From Streptomyces ruber (lineage in GTDB: Bacteria > Actinomycetota > Actinomycetes > Streptomycetales > Streptomycetaceae): a DNA stretch of 64,000 bases. Below the pieces are notes generated by a model. It was not told the origin of the DNA. It was given only the letters and a program-made list of their open reading frames with translations, and made no database searches. Each line of letters opens with the position of its first letter. The first letter of the stretch is position 1. Shown piece by piece: positions 17,075 through 23,674 of the stretch. Made by a program: the position numbers and the translations under genes. The stretch covers positions 1 through 64,000 of the forward strand of contig NZ_BMQK01000015.1 of NCBI RefSeq assembly GCF_014648075.1. Reading direction: 5' to 3'.

Positions 17075-17127
17075 GGGGCCAGCGTAGGACCCGGGAGGAT
17101 CAGCTCCGGGAGCTGCCCCGTTCCCGG

Positions 17128-18588
17128 CTAGAAGGGGAACGCGCTCCGCCCGTGCTGCACCGAGATCCACTTCTGCGTGGTGAACGCGTCGACCGTCGTC
17201 TCGCCGTTCAGCCGGCCGAGGCCGGAGTGCTTCTCGCCGCCGAAGGGGACCAGCGGCTCGTCGTGCACCGTGCCGTCGTTGACGTGGAACATCCCGGTGT
17301 CGATCCGCCGGGCGAAGCGCACGCCGCGCTCCACGTCCCCCGTGTGGACGGCGCCGCTCAGCCCGTACGGGGTGTCGTTGGCGATCCGTACGGCCTCCTC
17401 CTCGCCGTCGAAGGGGACGAGGAAGGCGACCGGGCCGAAGACCTCCTGCCGCAGGAGGGCCGAGCCGGCGGGCAGGCCCGTCAGGACGGACGGCCCGACC
17501 AGGTTCTCGGTCACCGTGCCGCGCAGCAGCACCGTGGCGCCCTCGGCGACCGCCTGGTCGACGACGCCGTCCACCGCCTCGGCCTGGGAAGCGTTGATGA
17601 CCGGACCGATGACCGTCTGCGGGTCGCGCGGGTCGCCGACCTTGAGGGACCCGACCTTGGTGACGAACTTCCCGGTGAACTCGGCCTCGATCGAGCGGTC
17701 GACCAGGATGCGGTTCGCGGCCATGCAGACCTGGCCCTGGTGGACGTACCGGCTGAAGACCGCGGCGTCCACGGCGTAGTCGATGTCCGCGTCGTCGAGG
17801 ACCACCAGCGCGCTGTTGCCGCCGAGCTCCAGGATCGACCGCTTGAAGTGCGCGGCGCAGACGGTGGCGACGTGCCGGCCGACCGTGTCCGAGCCCGTGA
17901 AGGAGATGACCTTCGGTATCGGGTGCTCGATGAACGCGTCGCCTATCTCCGCGATGTCGGTGATCACGACGTTGAGCAGGCCGCCCGGGAGCCCCGCGTC
18001 CTCGAAGATCTTCGCGACCAGGGAGCCGCCGGCGACCGGGGTGTTCTGGTGCGGCTTGAGGACCACGCCGTTGCCGAGGGCCAGGGCGGGCGCCACGGAC
18101 TTCAGCGACAGCAGGAACGGGAAGTTGAACGGGCTGATGACCCCCACGACGCCGACGGGCACCCGGTAGAGGCGGTTCTCCTTGCCGTCGGCCGGCGAGG
18201 GCAGGATCCGGCCCTCGGGGCGCAGCGCCAGGTGGACGGCCTCGCGCAGGAACTCCTTGGCGAGGTGCAGCTCGAAGACCGCCTTCGTGTGCGTCCCGCC
18301 GAGCTCGGCGACGATCACCTCGGTGATCTCCCGCTCCCGCTCCTCGACGAGTGCGAGCGCTCTCTCGAAGACGGTGCGGCGGGTGTACGGGTTGGTCTCC
18401 GCCCAGCTCCGCTGGGCGTCCGACGCCGCCCGGTAGGCCGCGTCCACCTCGTCGGCCGTGGCTATGGTGATCGACGCCAGCTTCTCGCCGTCGTACGGGT
18501 CGAAGTCGATGATGTCCCACGACCCCGTGCCCGGGCGCCACTCGCCGCCGATGTACTGCTGAGCCAGTTCGGTGAAGCAGGACGACAT
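17128..18588 (-). CDS. NAD(P)-dependent aldehyde dehydrogenase
   Basis: This 486-residue ALDH-superfamily enzyme oxidises an aldehyde to its acid. The catalytic pair is visible as Glu254 in LELGGNS and Cys288 in GQVCMAANR. The cofactor site includes ISPFNFP and the SFTGSDTVGRHV turn. The C-terminal FGGEKHSGLGRL motif is typical of benzaldehyde/vanillin-type and related dehydrogenases. ATG 18588 is chosen over the GTG/ATG 36 bases upstream because GAGGG lies 6 bases before it. It is upstream of a PadR gene on the same strand, suggesting aromatic-aldehyde or stress regulation by inference only. Confidence 0.92.
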   Translation of the reverse strand: MSSCFTELAQQYIGGEWRPGTGSWDIIDFDPYDGEKLASITIATADEVDAAYRAASDAQRSWAETNPYTRRTVFERALALVEEREREITEVIVAELGGTHTKAVFELHLAKEFLREAVHLALRPEGRILPSPADGKENRLYRVPVGVVGVISPFNFPFLLSLKSVAPALALGNGVVLKPHQNTPVAGGSLVAKIFEDAGLPGGLLNVVITDIAEIGDAFIEHPIPKVISFTGSDTVGRHVATVCAAHFKRSILELGGNSALVVLDDADIDYAVDAAVFSRYVHQGQVCMAANRILVDRSIEAEFTGKFVTKVGSLKVGDPRDPQTVIGPVINASQAEAVDGVVDQAVAEGATVLLRGTVTENLVGPSVLTGLPAGSALLRQEVFGPVAFLVPFDGEEEAVRIANDTPYGLSGAVHTGDVERGVRFARRIDTGMFHVNDGTVHDEPLVPFGGEKHSGLGRLNGETTVDAFTTQKWISVQHGRSAFPF

Positions 18589-18719
18589 CTGATCCCTCGA
18601 TCCCTTGCGGCCACGAACGGTCACCCGTTCACCCCAGCGTGTGAACGGGCGTCATGTTACGCATGGGTCGCGGGAGTTGAGAGGCCAGTTGTGGACACAC
18701 CGCGGAAAGGTTCGGCGGG

Positions 18720-19583
18720 TCAGGAGAGCTGGAGCAGTCCCCGGAGCAGGTCGCGGCTCTCCTCGGGGGACGGGCTGTCCTCCTGGAGCTGGGACATCGC
18801 CCGCTCGTACTGGGCGACGTCCTCGCGCTTGTCCAGGTAGAGCGCGCTGGTCAGCTGCTCCAGGTACACGACGTCGGAGAGGTCGGACTCGGCGAAGCTG
18901 AGCACGGTGAAGGAGCCGCTCTCCCCGGAGTGCCCGCCGAAGCCGAACGGCATCACCTGGAGCCGTACGTTCGGCCGCTCCGATATGTCGATGAGGTGCT
19001 GGAGCTGCCCCCGCATCACCTCCCGGCCGCCGTACGGACGGCGCAGCGCGGCCTCGTCGAGGACGCAGTGGAACTGCGGCGCGCGCTCGGACACCAGGTA
19101 CTTCTGGCGTTCCAGGCGCAGCGCCACCCGCCGCTCGACGTCGGCCTCCCCGCCCTCCTTCATTCCGCGGGACACGACGGCATAGGCGTACGCCTCGGTC
19201 TGCAGCAGTCCGTGGACGAACTGCACCTCGTACGCGCGGATGAGGTGGGCCGCGCCCTCCAGGCCGACGTAGGTCGGGAACCAGCTGGGCAGGACGTCGC
19301 TGTAACTGTGCCACCAGCCCGCGACGTTGGCCTCCTTGGCCAGCGAGAGCAGGGACGCGCGCTCCTTGTCGTCCGTGACGCCGTACAGCGTCAGCAGGTC
19401 CTCGACGTCGCGCGCCTTGAAGCTCACCCGGCCCAGCTCCATGCGGCTGATCTTCGACTCCGAAGCACGGATCGAGTAACCGGCCTTCTCGCGCGTGATC
19501 CCCTGTCCCTCGCGCAACCGCCTGAGATGCGAGCCCAGCAGCATCCGCCGCACCACCGACCCACTCGATTCACCGGCGCCCAC
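18720..19583 (-). CDS. XRE-family regulator with DUF5753 domain
   Basis: This 287-residue protein has an N-terminal helix-turn-helix (about residues 17-72: LRRLREGQGITREKAGYSI, then ASESKISRMELG) and a C-terminal DUF5753 domain typical of Streptomyces XRE regulators. It contains PTYVGLEGAAHLIRAYE, FVHGLLQTEAYA and QLTSALYLD. Such proteins pair with small DUF397 partners and often with an RsbW-like ATPase, as seen here, and many affect development or antibiotic production (WhiJ type). It starts at GTG 19583 with GGGGAGG upstream, divergent from the ATPase gene. Target sites are not known; see the shared palindromes. Confidence 0.9.
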   Translation of the reverse strand: MGAGESSGSVVRRMLLGSHLRRLREGQGITREKAGYSIRASESKISRMELGRVSFKARDVEDLLTLYGVTDDKERASLLSLAKEANVAGWWHSYSDVLPSWFPTYVGLEGAAHLIRAYEVQFVHGLLQTEAYAYAVVSRGMKEGGEADVERRVALRLERQKYLVSERAPQFHCVLDEAALRRPYGGREVMRGQLQHLIDISERPNVRLQVMPFGFGGHSGESGSFTVLSFAESDLSDVVYLEQLTSALYLDKREDVAQYERAMSQLQEDSPSPEESRDLLRGLLQLS

Positions 19584-19779
19584 GGTCCGTCAGCCTCCCC
19601 AAGGTCTTCAGGGGCCGCAGTCTGCCACTAACCACTCCGATCCGCACTCGGATGGTTACGGAAACGGAAAGTCTCGGAAGGGGGGACACAGGAAAAGATC
19701 AGGCGGGGCACTACATGTGGGGAGAAGGCGGCAGAAAAAATCATCGGCAAGGGGTACGCCCTGCGTCATACCGGGCGCG

Positions 19780-19789
19780 TGCACGTGCA
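19780..19789. promoter_or_regulatory. TGCACGTGCA palindrome upstream of the RsbW-like gene
   Basis: This perfect 10-bp palindrome lies 90 bases before the ATPase start, in the divergent region with the XRE gene. An identical copy lies at 20892-20901, upstream of the DUF397 gene. Confidence 0.4.
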
Positions 19790-19878
19790 TCTGCCCTTGC
19801 ATCTGCCCTACTCATCGGAAACCATGGACTCGCGCCACCGCTGCATCGCCACGACCGCGGACCACGGGAGTGCCTCGC

Positions 19879-20406
19879 ATGGGAACGAACGGATCGACCA
19901 TGCTCGAAGTCTTACGGCAGGGACTCCCTCCGCTCGATCCGGCGACCGTGTCGCGGACGGCCTCCTGCGCCCTGCCCGCCCGCTACGAAGCGGTGCGCGA
20001 GGCACGGCAGTTCACCCGTGGCACGCTCGACCAGTGGGAGCTGGGCGACCGCTTCGAGGACATCTGCCTCGTGGTGTCGGAGCTGGTCACCAACGCGCTG
20101 CGGTACGGGCTCCCCGGGGGCGCGGCGTCCTCCGCGGCCCCGCTCCCGTACGTGCGGCTGCACCTGATGCGGTGGACGGAGCGGCTGGTCTGCGCGGTGC
20201 GCGACCCCGGTCACGGCCGCCCGGTCACGAGCGACGCGGAGGACTCGGCCGCGGAGTCGGGGCGTGGCCTCTTCCTGGTCGGCTCGTTCGCCGACACCTG
20301 GGGCTGGCACCCGCTGACCGGGGCACTGGACGGCAAGGTGGTCTGGGCGATGTTCCGGCTGGGTCCGGAGGCGCTGGCGCCGGCGGCCCCGGCACCCGCC
20401 CAATGA
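19879..20406 (+). CDS. RsbW-like ATP-binding protein (HATPase_c)
   Basis: This 175-residue protein has the GHKL ATPase fold used by anti-sigma-factor serine kinases. The N-box EDICLVVSELVTNALRYG is clear, followed by the G1 box VRDPGHGRP and the G2 box SGRGLFLVGSFADTWGW. It has no transmembrane segment. ATG 19879 is chosen because GGGAG sits 8 bases upstream. Together with the divergent XRE gene and the downstream DUF397 gene it forms the module common in Streptomyces regulatory loci. Whether it binds a sigma factor or a DUF397-type partner cannot be read from sequence. Confidence 0.88.
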   Translation: MGTNGSTMLEVLRQGLPPLDPATVSRTASCALPARYEAVREARQFTRGTLDQWELGDRFEDICLVVSELVTNALRYGLPGGAASSAAPLPYVRLHLMRWTERLVCAVRDPGHGRPVTSDAEDSAAESGRGLFLVGSFADTWGWHPLTGALDGKVVWAMFRLGPEALAPAAPAPAQ

Positions 20407-20493
20407 TGTACCGCGGTGCACTTCGCCGTTGGTTCTACGCGTGTCACACGCCGGCCTCCGCGCCGGCTGCCGCTGCCACTGCCGGGCACCGCC

Positions 20494-20781
20494 TCAGGCG
20501 CCGGTGACCAGGTGGTCGAACTCCCCGTCCTTGACGCCGAGGAGCATGGCCTCGATCTCGGCGCGGGTGTAGACGAGGGCGGGCCCGTCGGGGAAACGCG
20601 AGTTGCGCACCGCCACGTCACCGCCGGGCAGCCGCGCGAACTCCACACAGGACCCCTGCGAGTTGCTGTGCCTGCTCTTCTGCCAGGCCACGCGGTGGTG
20701 CTCGGTCAGCTCAGTCGCCGCCATGCCGTTGTACACATCGCCGGTGTACACGTCATCCACGCCGTGCACGTCGTGGTCCAC
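20494..20781 (-). CDS. DUF397 domain protein
   Basis: This 95-residue protein has the DUF397 core WQKSRHSNSQGSCVEFARL, then DVAVRNSRFPDGPALVYTRAE, then a helix with EFDHL. DUF397 proteins are small Streptomyces partners of XRE/DUF5753 regulators and act as antagonists in the characterised pairs. It starts at GTG 20781 with GGGGAG 6 bases upstream. It converges with the ATPase gene and is encoded on the same strand as the XRE regulator beyond it. The N-terminal 25 residues are His/Asp/Val-rich and variable. Confidence 0.88.
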   Translation of the reverse strand: MDHDVHGVDDVYTGDVYNGMAATELTEHHRVAWQKSRHSNSQGSCVEFARLPGGDVAVRNSRFPDGPALVYTRAEIEAMLLGVKDGEFDHLVTGA

Positions 20782-20891
20782 AGGTCGCTCCCCGGTGGTG
20801 CAGTGGCTGAAGTGGCCATAGATGCAGTGGTCAACTGCTTCGGATCATAGCTGCGTTCACGTGCCGGTGCAGAAGCCGATGCACGGCCATA

Positions 20892-20901
20892 TGCACGTGC
20901 A
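20892..20901. promoter_or_regulatory. TGCACGTGCA palindrome upstream of the DUF397 gene
   Basis: This is identical to the palindrome upstream of the neighbouring ATPase gene and lies 111 bases upstream of the DUF397 start. The 320-base interval 20782-21102 holds this site and the terminator of the ribosomal operon, with no further gene visible. Confidence 0.4.
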
Positions 20902-21025
20902 CGCCGGGTGTTCCCATGATTACAGCATCACGGTCGCATGGTTGGGCCGTGCACTGTAGAGACGCCGGACATTCCGCTTGCGTTCCCCCTTGCCCGTGCG
21001 ACATTCCTGGTCACAGGCGTGGGAA

Positions 21026-21060
21026 GGCCCCGGAGAGACATGGGGGGACTCTCCGGGGCC
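21026..21060 (-). terminator. Terminator of the zinc-free ribosomal protein operon
   Basis: A perfect 12-bp stem GGCCCCGGAGAG/CTCTCCGGGGCC encloses an 11-base loop. It begins 43 bases beyond the rpsR stop, in the direction of transcription. Confidence 0.8.
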
Positions 21061-21102
21061 TGGGTGGGCGAAGTGACGGCGCGCGTCTCGCGGGGCGAGG
21101 GG

Positions 21103-21342
21103 TCAGCGGGGCGGCGACGAGTACGGCAGGAGCGCCATCTCGCGGGCGTTCTTGATCGCACGGGCGAGGAGTCTCTGCTGCTGAGCGGATACGCGGGTGA
21201 CGCGGCGGCTACGGATCTTGCCGCGGTCGGAGATGAACTTCCGCAGCAGATCGGTGTCCTTGTAGTCGATGTACGTGACTCCCGCCCGGTCCAACGGATT
21301 TGGCCGGTTCTTGGCAGGCGTGCGGTCGGTGCGGCGGGGCAC
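21103..21342 (-). CDS. rpsR: 30S ribosomal protein bS18, zinc-independent paralogue
   Basis: This 79-residue S18 protein carries the family core YIDYKDTDLLRKFISDRGKI and RRVTRVSAQQQRLLARAIKNAREMALLPY. It contains no cysteine, so it is the C-minus form used when zinc is scarce. It is the last gene of the minus-strand arm of the zinc-responsive island, after the CobW-like gene with no meaningful gap (stop and start adjoin). The same island encodes replacement L31, L33, L28 and S14. Confidence 0.95.
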   Translation of the reverse strand: MPRRTDRTPAKNRPNPLDRAGVTYIDYKDTDLLRKFISDRGKIRSRRVTRVSAQQQRLLARAIKNAREMALLPYSSPPR

Positions 21343-21343
21343 G

Positions 21344-22594
21344 TCAGACCTCCAGGAAGGTGTCGAAGGGGCGCGGGAGACGCGACCAGGCCTCGCGCCC
21401 GGCGGCGTACTCGGCGTCGGTGAGCAGGCACGAGTCCAGCAGGCGGGCGAGTCCGTCCTGGTCCAGCCCCGGCGAGGTGAACACCAGGTGCTGACAGCGG
21501 TCCCCGTGCTCCGGGTGCCAGTCGAGCGCGGCGGCGGCCCGGCGCACCGGCGGGACCAGGTCCCAGGCCGCGTCCGGCAGCGAGGCGAGCCAGGGGCCCG
21601 CCGCCTCCACGCACAGGGCGCCGCCGGCCGCGTCCCAGTGCAGCAGCGTGTCCGGCCGGTCGGCGAGCCAGAACCGCCCCCGGCTGCGCGCCGCCGCGCA
21701 GGTCAGGTCCTCCAGCGCCGCGTACAGCCGCTCGGGGTGGAAGGGCCGCCGCCCCCGCCAGACGAGTGTCGCGACCCCGCACTCGTCGGCCTCGACGGGC
21801 AGCAGCGCGCATGCCGGGTGCTGGGCGGCGGCCGCGGCCTCGACGTCGAAGCCGGCGAAGGCGGCGTCGGCGAGCGGGGATCGGAAGGCTCCTGCCGGCC
21901 CGGTGGCGGACCCGGCACCGGGTGCGGTGCCGTGCGCGGCACCGGGCACCGGCGCGCCGCCGAGGGCCACCGGAGCGCCCGCCGGAGCCCCCGGCCGATC
22001 GCCCTCGAGGGGCACCCGCCGGGCCGTCGGGTGGAGCTGGGCGAGCAGGGCGCGGTCCTCGTCGTCGGCCTCCGCCGAGTCGGCGACGGCGAGGACGGGC
22101 GCGTACTCCAGCTGCCGGGCGAACGTGTCCGCGACGGTGCGCCGGTCGGTGGCGGCGGCCGCGAGACCGCACTCGGCCAGGTCGTCCCCGTCGGCGAGGT
22201 ACGGCAGCACCAGGGCCGGGTCGACCGCGGTGATCACCGAGGTCACGGTCAGCCCGCTCGCGGCCACCACCTCGGCCATCGCCTTGGGCTCCACCGAGTC
22301 CCACAGCTCGACGACGGCGAGCCGGGTGAGTCCGCCGCGCGCGAGCCGCTCCAGCTCGGGCACCAGGTCCGCGCGCAGCGCGCAGCACGCGCAGTCGTTG
22401 ACGAGCGGGGTCTGGCCGGTGTCCGTCACCCCGGCGAGGTTCCGGACCGTGCGCCGGACCGTGCCGTCGGCGGCGGTCGACAGGTCGTGGTGCAGGGCGA
22501 CACTGTCCGGCACCTCGGCGAGCAGCCGTTCGACGGCGGTCCGGCGGGCGTCGGCGTGCAGCCCGCCGACGATCGCGACGGAGAGCCCGCTCAC
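21344..22594 (-). CDS. CobW/COG0523-family putative metallochaperone with degenerate P-loop
   Basis: This 416-residue member of the COG0523 family is presumably a zinc chaperone for starvation conditions, given its place between zinc-free ribosomal genes. The CxCC metal-binding motif is intact (NDCACCALRADL). However, the Walker A region reads GGLHADARRT, lacking the usual GK-S/T, so nucleotide binding is doubtful or altered. A central Ala/Gly/Pro-rich linker (about residues 210-250) separates the GTPase-like domain from a CobW_C-like domain (HPERLYAALEDL). It starts at GTG 22594, overlapping the L31 stop by GTGA, hence coupled. Confidence 0.88.
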   Translation of the reverse strand: MSGLSVAIVGGLHADARRTAVERLLAEVPDSVALHHDLSTAADGTVRRTVRNLAGVTDTGQTPLVNDCACCALRADLVPELERLARGGLTRLAVVELWDSVEPKAMAEVVAASGLTVTSVITAVDPALVLPYLADGDDLAECGLAAAATDRRTVADTFARQLEYAPVLAVADSAEADDEDRALLAQLHPTARRVPLEGDRPGAPAGAPVALGGAPVPGAAHGTAPGAGSATGPAGAFRSPLADAAFAGFDVEAAAAAQHPACALLPVEADECGVATLVWRGRRPFHPERLYAALEDLTCAAARSRGRFWLADRPDTLLHWDAAGGALCVEAAGPWLASLPDAAWDLVPPVRRAAAALDWHPEHGDRCQHLVFTSPGLDQDGLARLLDSCLLTDAEYAAGREAWSRLPRPFDTFLEV

Positions 22595-22845
22595 CGCCGG
22601 CTCCGCTTCCCGTACCGCTGCTCGAACCGCTCGACGCGGCCCGCCGTGTCCAGCACGCGCGCGGTGCCCGTGTAGAAGGGGTGGCTGACGTTCGAGATCT
22701 CGACGTCCACCACGGGGTAGGTGTTGCCGTCCTCCCACACGATCGTCTTCTCGCTCGTCATGGTCGACCGGGTCAGGAAGGCGTGGTTCGCGGCACGGTC
22801 ACGGAAGACGACGGGACCGTAGGCCGGGTGGATTCCCTCGCGCAT
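22591..22845 (-). CDS. rpmE: 50S ribosomal protein bL31 type B (zinc-free)
   Basis: This 84-residue type B L31 begins MREGIHPAYGPVVF and contains VDVEISNVSHPFYTGTARV and VERFEQRYGKR, all family hallmarks. It lacks the CxxC pairs of zinc-binding type A L31. Type B paralogues replace the zinc form on the ribosome and release its zinc. Its stop overlaps the CobW-like GTG; rpmG lies 9 bases upstream, so the three form one transcript. Confidence 0.96.
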   Translation of the reverse strand: MREGIHPAYGPVVFRDRAANHAFLTRSTMTSEKTIVWEDGNTYPVVDVEISNVSHPFYTGTARVLDTAGRVERFEQRYGKRSRR

Positions 22846-22854
22846 GGCGGTGTT

Positions 22855-23019
22855 TCAGCGCTCCTCTCGGAAGTCGACGTGCCGGCCCGCGACCGGGTCG
22901 TACTTGCGCAGCGTCATACGGTCCGGGTCGTTCCGCCGGTTCTTCCGGGTGACGTAGGTGTAGCCGGTGCCGGCGGTGGACCGCAGCTTGATGACCGGAC
23001 GGAGTTCGTTGCGTGCCAT
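22855..23019 (-). CDS. rpmG: 50S ribosomal protein bL33, zinc-free paralogue
   Basis: This 54-residue L33 (MARNELRPVIKLRSTAGTGY, then TYVTRKNRRNDPDRMTLRKY) has no cysteine, marking the zinc-independent form. ATG 23019 is chosen because it gives standard length; the upstream in-frame codons lie in the regulatory site. It is the first gene of the minus-strand arm and starts 14 bases from the Zur-like box. Confidence 0.95.
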   Translation of the reverse strand: MARNELRPVIKLRSTAGTGYTYVTRKNRRNDPDRMTLRKYDPVAGRHVDFREER

Positions 23020-23033
23020 GGCTGCTATCTTAC

Positions 23034-23054
23034 TGAAAATGAATTCCATTTACA
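23034..23054. promoter_or_regulatory. Zur box between the divergent ribosomal arms
   Basis: A 21-bp imperfect palindrome with arms TGAAAATG and CATTTACA around AATTC lies between rpmG (14 bases away) and rpmB (28 bases away). It resembles the Zur operator of Streptomyces zinc-responsive ribosomal genes. A single site in this position could repress both arms when zinc is sufficient. Confidence 0.85.
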
Positions 23055-23082
23055 TCAGCCGATCGAGAGAGGTGCGTCACCC

Positions 23083-23319
23083 ATGTCCGCCCACTGCATG
23101 CTGACCGGGGCCCGGCCGGGCTTCGGCAACCGCATCTCCCACTCCCACCGGCGCACCTCCCGCCGCTTCGACCCCAACATCCAGTCCAAGCGCTACTGGC
23201 TGCCGGGCGAGGGCCGGTACGTACGGCTGCGGCTCAGCGCCAAGGGGATCAGGACGGTCGACGCGATCGGCGTCGAGGCGGCCGTGGCGCGCATCCGCGC
23301 GCGCGGGGTGAAGGTCTGA
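23083..23319 (+). CDS. rpmB: 50S ribosomal protein bL28, zinc-free paralogue
   Basis: This 78-residue L28 begins MSAHCMLTGARPGFGNRISH and continues SHRRTSRRFDPNIQSKRYW. Only one cysteine remains, so the CxxC zinc pairs of the housekeeping form are absent. ATG 23083 follows GAGAGG. It heads the plus-strand arm of the zinc-starvation island, with rpsN 28 bases downstream. Confidence 0.95.
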   Translation: MSAHCMLTGARPGFGNRISHSHRRTSRRFDPNIQSKRYWLPGEGRYVRLRLSAKGIRTVDAIGVEAAVARIRARGVKV

Positions 23320-23347
23320 GACGGACGGACGGGACGGGAGTACGGGA

Positions 23348-23653
23348 ATGGCGAAGAAGAGCAAGATCGCGAAGAACGACAAGAGGCAGGAGATCGTCGA
23401 GCGGTACGCGGCCCGCCGGGCCGAGCTGAAGGAGATCATCCGCAAGCCGTCCACCCCGGCGGACGAACGGGAGGCCGCCCAGCGCGAGTTGCGCCGCCAG
23501 CCCCGCGACGCGAGCGCCACGCGCGTGCGCAACCGGGACCAGGTGGACGGCCGCCCGCGCGGTTACTTCCGGGCCTTCGGGCTGTCCCGGGTGAGCCTGC
23601 GGGAACAGGCGCACGCCGGGTTCCTGCCGGGGGTGCGCAAGTCCTCCTGGTGA
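23348..23653 (+). CDS. rpsN: 30S ribosomal protein uS14, zinc-free paralogue
   Basis: This 101-residue long-form S14 begins MAKKSKIAKNDKRQEIVERY and contains RNRDQVDGRPRGYFRAFGLS and SLREQAHAGFLPGVRKSSW. It lacks the CxxC...CxxC zinc knuckle of the short form. Transcribed with rpmB under the shared Zur-like site, it substitutes for zinc-binding S14 in starvation. It ends 21 bases before the stop of the converging FUSC gene. Confidence 0.96.
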   Translation: MAKKSKIAKNDKRQEIVERYAARRAELKEIIRKPSTPADEREAAQRELRRQPRDASATRVRNRDQVDGRPRGYFRAFGLSRVSLREQAHAGFLPGVRKSSW

Positions 23654-23674
23654 GGCACGGACGACGGATCGCCG

